63,198 nucleotides of DNA from Thiogranum sp. (GTDB lineage: Bacteria; Pseudomonadota; Gammaproteobacteria; DSM-19610). The notes beneath the pieces are model-generated. The model ran no database searches. It was not told the DNA's origin and saw only the letters and a list, made by a program, of their open reading frames with translations. The translations under genes and the position numbers were made by a program. Shown here piece by piece: positions 34,146-46,554 of the stretch (position 1 is its first letter; every line of letters begins with the position of its first letter). The stretch covers positions 1 through 63,198 of the forward strand of contig JASBST010000070.1 of assembly GCA_030148775.1 (NCBI GenBank), given 5' to 3'.

Positions 34146-34919
34146 ATGAAGCGGTTGATTTTCCTGTTGCTCACACTATGCGTAACATCGAACACGTACG
34201 CCAATCCCATCACCACCCTGGAGTTGCGTCACCGGCCCGCCGAGGAGCTGATCCCGATACTCCGGCCCCTGCTCGGGCCGGAAGACTCGATATCGGGACA
34301 GGGATTTGTACTGTTTCTGCGCTCATCGGCCGACACACGCCGGCAGATCCAATCGGCACTGCGTTCGCTGGACGTGGCGCCACGATCACTGCTCATCTCC
34401 GTATTTCAGGGTAGCGAACGTGATTTGCGCAACCTGCATCTGCAGGGCCGCCTGCGCCACTCCTTGGCGGATACCGATGCTGATGTCTCGATTGCCAGTA
34501 CCCGCGCACGGCTGCGCGACAACCCTATTCACCAGTTGCGGGTCAGCGAGGGCGTCGAAGGGTACATAGAGACCGGACGTTCCATCCCCTTTCTTTCAAC
34601 GCTGTTGATCGGTTCGAATGGTATCGCCGCAGGCCAGGAGTATCACGATGTCGGCACGGGCTTTTACGTGGTGGCGCACCAGCGCGGGGATCAGGTCCGC
34701 CTGCGCATCAGTCCGTTCCGAGAATCAGCCGACCCGCGGCGCGGCGGCGAAGTCAGCATCCAACGGGCACAGACGACGCTCAGTGGCCCGCTGGGGGAAT
34801 GGCTCCCAATTGGCGGAATCACACAAGGCACGACGCGCACATCGCGCGACAACGCTTACCATAGCACACGGGAACGAGACGACAGCGGCGTCTGGATCAA
34901 AGCGCAGCCCGCACCCTAA
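34146..34919 (+). CDS. Exported mini-secretin-like protein
   Basis: The 257-residue protein has a signal peptide (MKRLIFLLLTLCVTSNTYA) and then a domain like secretin N1 modules: TTLELRHRPAEELIPILRPLLGPEDSISGQGFVLFLRSS and a PRSLLISV-type strand. The later part has EGYIETGRSIPF, which recalls the start of the secretin core, but there is no room for a full beta-barrel. It could be a periplasmic ring protein or decoy related to type II/IV pilus secretins. It follows the DUF7931 gene by one base. Start ATG chosen because the signal peptide begins there. Confidence 0.7.
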   Translation: MKRLIFLLLTLCVTSNTYANPITTLELRHRPAEELIPILRPLLGPEDSISGQGFVLFLRSSADTRRQIQSALRSLDVAPRSLLISVFQGSERDLRNLHLQGRLRHSLADTDADVSIASTRARLRDNPIHQLRVSEGVEGYIETGRSIPFLSTLLIGSNGIAAGQEYHDVGTGFYVVAHQRGDQVRLRISPFRESADPRRGGEVSIQRAQTTLSGPLGEWLPIGGITQGTTRTSRDNAYHSTRERDDSGVWIKAQPAP

Positions 34920-34947
34920 TCACACAAGAAAAAGGAGTACCTAGCAC

Positions 34948-35880
34948 ATGTTCGGTTTTCAGGAGCTTGTCATACTTATTCTGGTGCTGGCGGTGGCACT
35001 GGTCATCATGGGCGTCAAGTCGGTGCCCCAGGGCATGGAATTCACCGTTGAACGCTTCGGTCGCTATACCCGCACACTGCGGCCCGGTCTGAATCTGATC
35101 ACACCGGTGATCGACCGCGTGGGCGCCAAGCTGAACATGATGGAACGCGTCATGGATGTTCCCTCCCAGGAGGTCATCACGCGCGACAACGCCATGGTGA
35201 CAGTCGACGGCGTTGTCTTCTTCCAGGTCCTGGACGCCGCCAAGGCGGCGTACGAAGTCAGTCAGCTGGAACTCGCCATTCTCAATCTGACCATGACCAA
35301 TGTGCGTACCGTGATGGGTTCGATGGATCTGGATGAGCTGTTGTCGCAACGCGATAAGATCAACGCCCAGCTCTTGCACGTGGTCGACGATGCGACGACG
35401 CCGTGGGGGGTCAAGGTCACACGTATTGAAATCAAGGACATCACGCCCCCTCGCGATCTGGTCGACGAGATGGCCAGGCAGATGAAAGCCGAACGCGAAA
35501 AGCGCGCCAACATTCTCGAAGCGGAGGGCTTTCGCCAGGCGGAAATACTTAAAGCCGAGGGCGAGAAACAATCCGCCATTCTGGATGCCGAGGGCAAACG
35601 CCAATCGGCGTTTCTGGAGGCCGAGGCGCGGGAACGGCTGGCGCAGGCCGAAGCCAAGGCCACCGAGATGGTTTCACAGGCTATCGCCAAGGGAGACATC
35701 AACGCGGTCAACTATTTCGTCGCCAACAAGTATATTGAGGCGCTTCAATCCATCGCCATGTCGCCAAACGAAAAACTGGTGCTGATGCCGCTGGAGGCCT
35801 CCAGCGTGATCGGCGCCCTGGGGGGTATCACGGAATTGGCCAAGGACGCCCTGGACCGGCAGAAAGGCGCACGCACATGA
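34948..35880 (+). CDS. qmcA: SPFH/band 7 (stomatin-like) membrane protein, QmcA type
   Basis: The 310-residue protein has one N-terminal membrane helix (about 3-22), an SPFH domain and a long alanine/glutamate-rich coiled coil (about 175-245) with repeated EAEGxRQAxIL units, as in QmcA/slipin. Such proteins form large oligomeric cages on the inner membrane, often with FtsH or NfeD-type partners. It overlaps the NfeD-like gene by four bases (ATGA), the usual pairing. An AAAGGAG ribosome site precedes the ATG. Confidence 0.92.
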   Translation: MFGFQELVILILVLAVALVIMGVKSVPQGMEFTVERFGRYTRTLRPGLNLITPVIDRVGAKLNMMERVMDVPSQEVITRDNAMVTVDGVVFFQVLDAAKAAYEVSQLELAILNLTMTNVRTVMGSMDLDELLSQRDKINAQLLHVVDDATTPWGVKVTRIEIKDITPPRDLVDEMARQMKAEREKRANILEAEGFRQAEILKAEGEKQSAILDAEGKRQSAFLEAEARERLAQAEAKATEMVSQAIAKGDINAVNYFVANKYIEALQSIAMSPNEKLVLMPLEASSVIGALGGITELAKDALDRQKGART

Positions 35881-36341
35881 CCACGCTGGCTCTGGACTAC
35901 TGGCACTGGTGGATCCTCGCCGTCGCGCTGGTGATTCTGGAAGTCTTCGCCCCAGGCGCGTTTTTCCTCTGGCTGGGCATCGCTGCGGCCGGGGTCGGCC
36001 TGCTGGTCTACTTGGTACCGTCGCTGGGATGGGAATACCAGTTACTGCTGTTCTCGTTATTGTCCGTGGTCAGCATCATTGTCTGGAGGCGTTACTTCCG
36101 CACGCGCCCGGCCGATACCGATCAACCCGCGCTCAATCGTCGTGGCGAACAGTATATCGGCAGGTGGTTCACACTCAGCGAACCGATGATCAATGGCGTC
36201 GGCAAAATCCAGGTCGACGATTCCACCTGGAAAATCCTGGGTCAGGACTGCCCCGCCGGTACCCGGGTGGAAGTCACCGGCGTCGATGGAACCGTGCTCA
36301 AGGTGGTGCGCAGAGACGACGACGCCCCCGCACCAGGCTGA
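35877..36341 (+). CDS. NfeD-like membrane protein partner of QmcA
   Basis: This 154-residue protein has two or three membrane segments in its first 75 residues and a small C-terminal OB-fold domain (LNRRGEQYIGRWFTL, then VDDSTWKILGQDCPAGTRVEVTGVDGTVLKV). This is the short NfeD (YbbJ) form without a protease domain. It is coupled to qmcA and probably anchors the SPFH complex. It runs directly into the convergent folE gene. Confidence 0.9.
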   Translation: MTTLALDYWHWWILAVALVILEVFAPGAFFLWLGIAAAGVGLLVYLVPSLGWEYQLLLFSLLSVVSIIVWRRYFRTRPADTDQPALNRRGEQYIGRWFTLSEPMINGVGKIQVDDSTWKILGQDCPAGTRVEVTGVDGTVLKVVRRDDDAPAPG

Positions 36342-36896
36342 TCACTTGCCGATCAGTTTGAGAAATTCGGTACGGGTACGGTAATTCTCACGAAAGGTGC
36401 CGGTCATCATCGAGGTGACCGTCTCGGAATTCTGCTTTTCCACGCCGCGCATCATCATGCATAGATGGGCGGCCTCGATCACCACACCTACGCCTTCGGC
36501 GCCGGTGGCTTCGTGAATGGCATTGGCGATCTGCGTCGTCAGCTGTTCCTGAATCTGCAGGCGCCGCGCGTACATATCCACAATGCGCGCTATCTTGGAC
36601 AGACCGATGACTTTGCCCTGGGGAAGATAAGCCACATGCGCCTTGCCTATGAACGGCAACAGGTGATGTTCGCACAGGGAGTACAACTCGATGTCCTTGA
36701 CGATCACCATCTGGTCGTTGTCAGAGGGAAATACCGCGCCGTTCAGCACCTCGTCGAGGTTCTGCTGATAGCCGCGCGTAAGAAAGGCCATCGCCTTGGC
36801 CGCGCGTTCCGGGGTCTTCAGCAACCCTTCTCGGGCAGGATCCTCGCCAATACCCTCGATAATTTTTCGATAACTGGCGGTGAAATCCTCGATCAT
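36342..36896 (-). CDS. folE: GTP cyclohydrolase I FolE
   Basis: FolE turns GTP into 7,8-dihydroneopterin triphosphate, the first step of folate synthesis. The zinc ligands are Cys75 and His78 in [11 protein letters not shown] and a second cysteine near 146 in [11 protein letters not shown]. The 184 residues from the ATG match the usual core. A TTG seven codons upstream would add MAARDNR; the ATG has AATAGG just before it. The stop adjoins the NfeD stop. Confidence 0.94.
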   Translation of the reverse strand: MIEDFTASYRKIIEGIGEDPAREGLLKTPERAAKAMAFLTRGYQQNLDEVLNGAVFPSDNDQMVIVKDIELYSLCEHHLLPFIGKAHVAYLPQGKVIGLSKIARIVDMYARRLQIQEQLTTQIANAIHEATGAEGVGVVIEAAHLCMMMRGVEKQNSETVTSMMTGTFRENYRTRTEFLKLIGK

Positions 36897-36985
36897 CCTA
36901 TTGTCCCGTGCAGCCAATGTTAACTACACAAGCTTAAACCGGTTATGGCACGGGAATCCAGTCAAAAAGAAACCGCCCACGGCCG

Positions 36986-38602
36986 CTATTCGTCGTCGGG
37001 CGTCGACCTGGGGGGAGGCAGCGGTCCGAACAGGGGCGGAGGTTTTCTATGGCGGGTCGCCTGTTCGTAAGCGTACGCGTACTGGATCAACTTGCCCTCG
37101 TCGAAAGGACGCCCCAGCAGTTGCAGACCCAGAGGCAGGCCGTTGCGGGTGAAACCCATCGGTACGGTAATCGCAGGCTGGCCAGTATGCGGCGCTATCA
37201 CCGGACTGTTATTGCCGTAAGGGCTGTCGTGATCGCCGATCTTGTGCGCTGGGTTGGTCCAGGTCGGGTAGATAATAGCGTCGATCTTCGCCTGCTCCAT
37301 GGCGCTGACCACACCGGCGAGAAACTCACGCCGACGCGGATCGTCCTGCACCCCGACGCAAGGCGGGTTTTGAGCCTGCGGCGGACCATCGAAGCCCATG
37401 GCCCACTGCATTGCCTGTTCATTTTCAGGCAAATACAGGCCGGCCTCGGCCACCTCGTCCAGGGAATGAATCGGCGCGGAAGACCCGCGCCCGGTCAGAT
37501 AATTTTTCAAATCATAGCGAAAACGGCTGCAAAAACCCGTAGCACTGCGCAATCGGCCGAAATCGGGTATACCGAAAGGGTCGACGATGGTCGCTCCGGC
37601 CGCCTTCAGTTCATCGATGGCGCGATCCATCGCCTGCACGACTTCAGGATCGGCGTCACTGGTATTGATCAAGGTACGCAGCACGCCCAAACGGGCGCCG
37701 ACCAGCCCGTCGCGTTTGAGATAAACACTGTAATCATCGGTGACCCGACCGGGCGCCGTGGCGGTCACCGGGTCGGCCGGATCGGCGCCGGCAATCACCG
37801 AAAACACCAGCGCGGTATCGGTAACCGTACGCATCAACGGCCCGCCGACATCCCGGTTTGACAACAAGGGTACGATGCCGGTCCGACTGGTGGCCCCAAG
37901 CGTCGAACGCAAACCCACCAGGTCGAGATGCGAAGCCGGGCCGCGGATGGAATTGCCGGTATCGGTGCCCATCCCGATAATTGCGAAATTAGCCGCGATC
38001 GCCGATGCGGTACCGCCGCTAGATCCCGCAGGCACCCGGGACAGATCATACGCATTGCGCGTTTCGCCGTGCGTGGAGCTGATCGTCTCGTAGGGGCTGA
38101 AGGCCCATTCGGCCATGTTCGATTTGGCAATCACGATCGCCTGCGCCGCGCGCAGACGCTTGACCATGAAGGCATCCTCCGGCGGTCGCGCGCCCCGCAT
38201 CGCGACTGATCCGGCTTCGGTCACCATATCCGCGGTATCGAAATTATCCTTCAGGATCACGGGCGCGCAAAACAATCTCTGCATATGTCCGGTCGCCGCG
38301 TACTGGCGATCCAGTGCCTGCGCGCGTCGCAACGCGTTCGGATTGACGGCGATAATCGCATTTAGACCGCTGGCCTGGTCATAGTGCGCTATACGCCGCA
38401 AATAGCGCCGGGTGAGCTGCTCGCAACTGATCCGTCGCTCGCGGATCGCCCGCTGGGCGTCGCCGATGGTAAGTTCGATGAGACTGAGCGGTGCGGACTT
38501 CTGCGTCGGCGACATGACACAGCCGCCGCCAACGACAAACAGGACGATGAAAACAGTGCGTGCAGCGACCGACACCATGGACGAGGATGCCAACTTTCTC
38601 AT
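36986..38602 (-). CDS. Exported amidase-signature hydrolase
   Basis: The 538-residue enzyme belongs to the amidase signature family. It has a signal sequence (about 1-28) ending VVGGGC, an imperfect lipobox, so it may be a lipoprotein or simply periplasmic. The Ser-cisSer-Lys triad is visible: Lys in VILKDNFDTAD, the GSSGGTASAI stretch, and the nucleophile in GNSIRGPAS. The substrate is unknown; relatives cleave amides, peptides or amino-acid amides. It is 21 bases downstream of the TlpA-like gene in the same direction. Confidence 0.88.
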   Translation of the reverse strand: MRKLASSSMVSVAARTVFIVLFVVGGGCVMSPTQKSAPLSLIELTIGDAQRAIRERRISCEQLTRRYLRRIAHYDQASGLNAIIAVNPNALRRAQALDRQYAATGHMQRLFCAPVILKDNFDTADMVTEAGSVAMRGARPPEDAFMVKRLRAAQAIVIAKSNMAEWAFSPYETISSTHGETRNAYDLSRVPAGSSGGTASAIAANFAIIGMGTDTGNSIRGPASHLDLVGLRSTLGATSRTGIVPLLSNRDVGGPLMRTVTDTALVFSVIAGADPADPVTATAPGRVTDDYSVYLKRDGLVGARLGVLRTLINTSDADPEVVQAMDRAIDELKAAGATIVDPFGIPDFGRLRSATGFCSRFRYDLKNYLTGRGSSAPIHSLDEVAEAGLYLPENEQAMQWAMGFDGPPQAQNPPCVGVQDDPRRREFLAGVVSAMEQAKIDAIIYPTWTNPAHKIGDHDSPYGNNSPVIAPHTGQPAITVPMGFTRNGLPLGLQLLGRPFDEGKLIQYAYAYEQATRHRKPPPLFGPLPPPRSTPDDE

Positions 38603-38623
38603 AGTGGATAAATCAGAATGGGG

Positions 38624-39145
38624 TCACTGGTTCGCCAGCCCCTTGATAAAGTTCAGATAGGGCGGCGTATCCCAGGGCCGACCGCCGAGCGCAAGGTAGC
38701 GCAGGCGCCCGTCAGGATCGACAAAAAACGAAGCGGGAAGACCTCGCGGCTGCCAGCGTTCCGTGACCTGGCCATCGGTGTCCATCAAGGGCACGATATC
38801 CGGCGCGACCGCCGCGAGAAAACTGAATACAGTGTCTTCGCTTTCGGCGGTGTTGATGATGGCCAGCTCCATTTTCTTCGGATCCAGTTGTGGCAGAATC
38901 GCCTGCAGCGTGGGCATCTCCTTGCGACACGGGCCGCACCAGGTGGCCCAGAAATGCACCAATACCCAGTGTCCGCGGGATTCACTCAGATCCCATCGTT
39001 CGCCGTCCATATTCTGCAGTACCAGCGGCGGCGCGGGGCGGCCATCCAGCTTGAGAATGCCTTTTGGCAAGGTGACGGCGGCGGCGGACGACAGTAACAG
39101 CCAGGCCAGGCCGAGCGTAAGGGCTAGGATGGATTGGCTGTGCAC
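38624..39145 (-). CDS. TlpA-like thioredoxin-fold protein
   Basis: The 173-residue protein has a signal peptide (about 1-23) and a thioredoxin fold with Cys70 and Cys73 in FWATWCGPC, and a cis-proline region GLPASFFVDPDG. It should reduce or exchange disulfides in the periplasm, as TlpA/ResA proteins do in cytochrome maturation or stress. It overlaps the upstream lipoprotein gene by 22 bases, so the two are probably coexpressed and may act together. Confidence 0.9.
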   Translation of the reverse strand: MHSQSILALTLGLAWLLLSSAAAVTLPKGILKLDGRPAPPLVLQNMDGERWDLSESRGHWVLVHFWATWCGPCRKEMPTLQAILPQLDPKKMELAIINTAESEDTVFSFLAAVAPDIVPLMDTDGQVTERWQPRGLPASFFVDPDGRLRYLALGGRPWDTPPYLNFIKGLANQ

Positions 39146-39738
39146 TGGAGGTCCTCGAAGACCACGGTTTTTACCGGGCCTTGTTTATCCGCGCCGGTGT
39201 GAAAGCGCATGGTTAAGGTAAAAGGCCGATCCTGGCGCGGGATCACCACGCTGCCGCCGGCGCCTTCATCGGGCCGCAGATCGCGCTCTTCCGGCAGCAA
39301 CGTCCAGCCGAAAGTCGCCTGGTGCGCCAGCGGCAAACCGGCGTCGGTCCAATGCGCCGGCCAGTAGTCGCGCTTGAGACGGGGAATCGGAGTATCGCCG
39401 CGGGTGAAGCGCCAATCGTCCAGTCTCAGCCATAAAACATCAAAGGTTTTGTTATGCACTATCGGAGTGATGAAACAGGTTTCCAGAATATGCGCAATGG
39501 CCGCCTGATTGAATCCCCGCCCCAGATAAAAGGCGGTCAGCTGGTCGGGAGTACGCATGACAATCCGCACACTCAGTGTGTCATCTTCATAACGCAGGTT
39601 GGGCTTGTTTTCGCTTTTCGCCGCGGACCGGGGCGCGTCCTGAGCCCCCTGGCTCTGATTTTCCTGCGCATTACAGCCCGCCGTCCCCCATGACAACAAA
39701 ACAATCCATATCAACACCATCAGCCTGGTTGTGTTCAT
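39124..39738 (-). CDS. Probable lipoprotein of unknown function
   Basis: The 204-residue protein has a signal sequence ending SWGTAGC, an imperfect lipobox, followed by a polar linker (about 24-45) and a compact domain. I do not recognise the family. Stretches such as LTAFYLGRGFNQAAIAHILETCFITPIVHNKT suggest one globular domain; one cysteine inside it (ETCF) and one near the end (LQCTA) could pair. It overlaps the tlpA-like gene, so a thiol-redox link is possible. Function not assigned. Confidence 0.7.
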   Translation of the reverse strand: MNTTRLMVLIWIVLLSWGTAGCNAQENQSQGAQDAPRSAAKSENKPNLRYEDDTLSVRIVMRTPDQLTAFYLGRGFNQAAIAHILETCFITPIVHNKTFDVLWLRLDDWRFTRGDTPIPRLKRDYWPAHWTDAGLPLAHQATFGWTLLPEERDLRPDEGAGGSVVIPRQDRPFTLTMRFHTGADKQGPVKTVVFEDLQCTANPS

Positions 39739-39846
39739 AAATCGAATCCTACCGGCAGGCGAGCCTGTCCGCCAGCCTTTGCCCCCCTCAACAGCGGCAA
39801 AGTAAAGCTGTTACAATAGACAACACAGTAGCTATTACACAAGTCC

Positions 39847-43548
<3,702 letters not shown>

Positions 43549-43611
43549 AAAACCAATGAACGCCGTAAGTGACACCGATTTTTCAGGCGCTGTTACTACA
43601 GCCGTTCAGGT

Positions 43612-44109
43612 CTAGTCACCGCAGCATTTCTTAAACTTTTTCCCGCTCCCGCACGGACAAGGGACGTTGCGTCCCGTCTTCGGGGAGGCGCGCTGAAACT
43701 GCACAGGGCCGACGTCCTTGCCGCCGCAATACAACCACGCGCCGTCCGTTTTCCGAAAGCGGGAGATTTCGTGATGTTCGTGCACTTTCCCATTGCGCTC
43801 ATAACAAGCGATGAACTCGACGCTACCCTCGCGGTCCGCGGGCCCGCCGGCCGTGGTGGCAACGACCTCCAGCCCTTTCCAGACCGAATCGCGCGCCCAA
43901 GCCGCGGTGCCTGGCTTATCAAAGCATTGCGCCTCGGCGGCATCCAATGTCGCCTGCAAATAACTGATGTTTTGCAGGGCATAAGCCGTATAACGGGAAC
44001 GCATCAACGCCTCGGCGGTCCGCGCCCGGACGCTGCCCCCGATTATCGGCTCACAGCAGTCGCATAGCGACAGCCCCGAGCCGCACGGACACGGCTCGAC
44101 CTGACTCAA
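43612..44109 (-). CDS. YchJ family (UPF0225) SEC-C motif protein
   Basis: The protein has cysteine-rich SEC-C zinc motifs at both ends: [15 protein letters not shown] near residue 5 and [15 protein letters not shown] at the C-terminus, around an NTF2-like middle ([31 protein letters not shown]). This is the YchJ arrangement. Function is unknown. I chose the TTG at 44109 because it is followed directly by the first zinc motif and preceded by GGAGATGAAGG; a longer frame upstream has no family likeness. Confidence 0.88.
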   Translation of the reverse strand: MSQVEPCPCGSGLSLCDCCEPIIGGSVRARTAEALMRSRYTAYALQNISYLQATLDAAEAQCFDKPGTAAWARDSVWKGLEVVATTAGGPADREGSVEFIACYERNGKVHEHHEISRFRKTDGAWLYCGGKDVGPVQFQRASPKTGRNVPCPCGSGKKFKKCCGD

Positions 44110-44140
44110 ACCTTCATCTCCAGTACGGGCAAACGTCGAC

Positions 44141-44572
44141 CTAACGGGTCCGGGGGCATAGCTCGTCCTCGCTGAAAAAGAACGCGATCTCGAGTTTGGC
44201 CGTTTCCACGGAATCCGAGCCATGAACCGCATTCTCGTCTATGCTGTCGGCGAAGGTGGCGCGAATGGTCCCCGCTCGCGCCTCCTTTGGATTCGTCGCC
44301 CCCATCACTTCCCGGTTTCTGGCGATTGCGTTGTCCCCTTCCAGCACCTGTACCATCACCGGTCCCGAAACCATAAAACGGACAAGTTCATTGAAAAACG
44401 GCCGCTGTTTGTGAACAGCGTAGAACCCTTCGGCTCGCTCACGGCTCAAATGCACCATTTTTGCCCCCACAATGCGCAGGCCCGACGCCTCCAGGAGATG
44501 GTAGATGTCGCCGATGTGATTTTTAGCCACTGCGTCGGGTTTGATGATAGAAAGTGTGCGTTCGATGGCCAT
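44141..44572 (-). CDS. ndk: Nucleoside diphosphate kinase
   Basis: Ndk balances nucleoside triphosphates through a phospho-histidine. The 143-residue protein has [18 protein letters not shown] at the start and the catalytic His117 in NAVHGSDS. A longer in-frame reading upstream is non-family, so the ATG at 44572 is the start. Its own promoter lies 40 bases upstream, and the YchJ gene follows after 31 bases. Confidence 0.97.
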   Translation of the reverse strand: MAIERTLSIIKPDAVAKNHIGDIYHLLEASGLRIVGAKMVHLSRERAEGFYAVHKQRPFFNELVRFMVSGPVMVQVLEGDNAIARNREVMGATNPKEARAGTIRATFADSIDENAVHGSDSVETAKLEIAFFFSEDELCPRTR

Positions 44573-44609
44573 ATCAGGTCTCCCAACTGCCTGAGTGGAA
44601 AGGCGGCCT

Positions 44610-44638
44610 AGCATAGAGAAGAAAGACGCGCTTGTGAA
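44610..44638 (-). promoter_or_regulatory. Sigma-70-type promoter of ndk
   Basis: The reverse strand has TTCACA and TATGCT with a 17-base spacer. Transcription would begin about 30 bases before the ndk ATG. Confidence 0.5.
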
Positions 44639-44661
44639 TAGCCCGTCGCGCCTGGAGCGGA

Positions 44662-44679
44662 ACTTTAAATACTTTAAAT
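44662..44679. repeat. Tandem 9-bp repeat ACTTTAAAT
   Basis: ACTTTAAAT occurs twice with no gap, between ndk and the histidine-kinase gene. Each unit includes the palindrome TTTAAA. It is upstream of the ndk promoter, a place where an activator or nucleoid protein could bind. No function is proven. Confidence 0.6.
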
Positions 44680-44829
44680 TACAGCTGGATATACAAAACA
44701 GGGCAGCAGCGCGTCGATCCCGCGCCGTGACAATCGGCGCGCCTGCCGCGATATGGTATCTTGGTCCCCAGCCACCCGGGCGAACCACCAGACCATTCTC
44801 CGTGATAGGGGAAGAGGCACCGGTTTTCA

Positions 44830-46137
44830 ATGGACCATAAGCCCAGCCACACGTCATCGGAATACCTGGCAGACGACGATCTCGCGCGCCGCTCGCGCAT
44901 GTCCGGCGTGGCTTATCTGGTGCTGTTCGGCATCATCATCTTTTTTACGCCCTACGCCGACGACCATCCCTGGGCGACCCGCCTGGTCAGCGCACTGATT
45001 CTGCTCTCGGCCTTGGCAAGAGCGTTGCTGATTTTCAGGTTTGATCGGCTCTATCCACGCAACCCGTCGCTCTGGCTTCACTGTTTCACAGTCTTCAGTC
45101 TGGCACTGGCGGCAACCTGGGGCCTGTTTTGTGCCCACACTGTGCTCCACTACAGTCTGCAGTGGACCGCAATGTTGACGCTCCTGAGCACCGCCGGTAT
45201 AGCTTCCGGCGCGATCACCACCTTATCAATCCGCAAGCCCCTGTCGATAGCATTCCTCACCCTGCTGCTGCTGCCGCCCACCATCGCCTCCGTCGTGCTG
45301 CCAACGCGCGAATCCTCGGCGGTCACGTTGATGTTCGTCAGCTATTATGTCTTCATGTTCATTGTAGCGACAAACATACACGCCGCCTATTGGCGGGCGA
45401 TAAATAACGCTCTGCTACTGGACAGCCGCAGTCGCGAACTCGAGGCCAGCAATCAGGAACTCGAATCCTATAGTTACTCCATCGCGCACGATCTACGCAC
45501 CCCACTGCGCTCCATCATCGGCTTCAGTCAGATACTGCAGGACAAACTCGGCGAGCGGCTCTCGGACGACGAAACCGATCTGCTGGATCGGATCGTGAAA
45601 GGGGGCAAACGTATGGCGGCGCTGCTCGATGACATACTACAACTGTCGCGTATCACCCGGCGTGAACTGGCGGTGAAAAACATCGATCTGAGCGCGCTGG
45701 CGCAGGCGCAAGTGGCCGCGCTGAGGCAGGCCGAGCCGCAACGATCGGTGGACATCCAGATACAACCGGGGATGCGCGCCACGGCCGACCCGCGGCTACT
45801 CGCTGTAGCGCTGCAGAACTTGTTGGAAAACGCGTGGAAGTTCACCGGCCATCAGGAATCGGCCGAAATCAGCTTTTCGTGCGAAAAAAGCGGCCAGCAG
45901 ACCTTGTACTGCCTGTCCGACAACGGCGTGGGCTTCGACATGATCCACGCCGGAAAACTTTTTAAACCGTTCGAGCGTTTACAGCCGCAGGACGAATTCC
46001 CCGGCACCGGCATCGGACTGGCTACCGTTCAGCGCGTGATCCAGCGTCACGGCGGCGACATCTGGGTCCAGTCCTCTCCCGGCGAGGGCAGCCGTTTCTA
46101 TTTCACGCTAGAGGGCAAGCCCACGCCTACCGGCTGA
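44830..46137 (+). CDS. Membrane histidine kinase with multi-helix input domain
   Basis: The 435-residue protein has about six N-terminal membrane helices (residues 24-195), then a HisKA domain with His220 in [14 protein letters not shown] and a HATPase domain with LLENAWKFT and [13 protein letters not shown]. It should autophosphorylate and pass phosphate to a response regulator, but none is encoded nearby. The membrane part resembles the N-terminus of the GGDEF-EAL protein encoded next (46555-48516), for example [10 protein letters not shown] against GMSAGAVTTL. The signal is unknown. Confidence 0.9.
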   Translation: MDHKPSHTSSEYLADDDLARRSRMSGVAYLVLFGIIIFFTPYADDHPWATRLVSALILLSALARALLIFRFDRLYPRNPSLWLHCFTVFSLALAATWGLFCAHTVLHYSLQWTAMLTLLSTAGIASGAITTLSIRKPLSIAFLTLLLLPPTIASVVLPTRESSAVTLMFVSYYVFMFIVATNIHAAYWRAINNALLLDSRSRELEASNQELESYSYSIAHDLRTPLRSIIGFSQILQDKLGERLSDDETDLLDRIVKGGKRMAALLDDILQLSRITRRELAVKNIDLSALAQAQVAALRQAEPQRSVDIQIQPGMRATADPRLLAVALQNLLENAWKFTGHQESAEISFSCEKSGQQTLYCLSDNGVGFDMIHAGKLFKPFERLQPQDEFPGTGIGLATVQRVIQRHGGDIWVQSSPGEGSRFYFTLEGKPTPTG

Positions 46138-46554
46138 CCTCAAACCGAATCGGCCAGTGATCATTGCTCCGGGGTGCGGTCATCGCGCTACCCCCAAGCG
46201 ATCAATGTGACCTGATGCCAAACCAATTTGGCGGCAGCAACTCGGTTGCCCACCCGCTCCCCGCGCCGCTGTTCTTGTCTGGTGCACGCAAATCATCCGA
46301 TGTTCTGACACGGCGGTTCGGCAATCTGTTCGTCTAACAAAGTCTCACAATGAATGATATTGTGGACTTTACTAACCCGGACAAGACAGTCAAAATGCAT
46401 CGGTGCCAACTATACGGTTGTCCAGTTTCAGCGCACGTCCGCGGCAGCGTGTTTCGACTGCGACACCCTGTGACAGGAGTGCCCTGGAACCCGCCAGGGC
46501 ATCCGCCCTAATGTGTTAATTACGCTCGATAATCAAGAATAAAGGGCATTGTTT
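46138..46554. other. Intergenic region with hairpins upstream of the second GGDEF-EAL gene
   Basis: The 417-base stretch has an imperfect hairpin just after the kinase stop (about 46157-46203) without a T run, and a perfect 8-bp hairpin TGCCCTGG-AACCCG-CCAGGGCA at 46480-46501, about 53 bases before the next start codon. I checked for a c-di-GMP riboswitch and do not see its conserved core. A 53-codon frame at 46350-46511 lacks a ribosome site. Confidence 0.5.

Noticed and set aside
39739-39846. Cobalamin or SAM riboswitch before metH
   Set aside because: Only 108 bases are available and no conserved box is seen.
46350-46511. A 53-codon open frame between the kinase and GGDEF-EAL genes
   Set aside because: It has no ribosome site, an untypical composition and no recognisable sequence, and it runs across the hairpin; more likely chance.
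46138-46554. Possible c-di-GMP riboswitch before the GGDEF-EAL gene
   Set aside because: The conserved core and paired stems of the known c-di-GMP-I class are not present.
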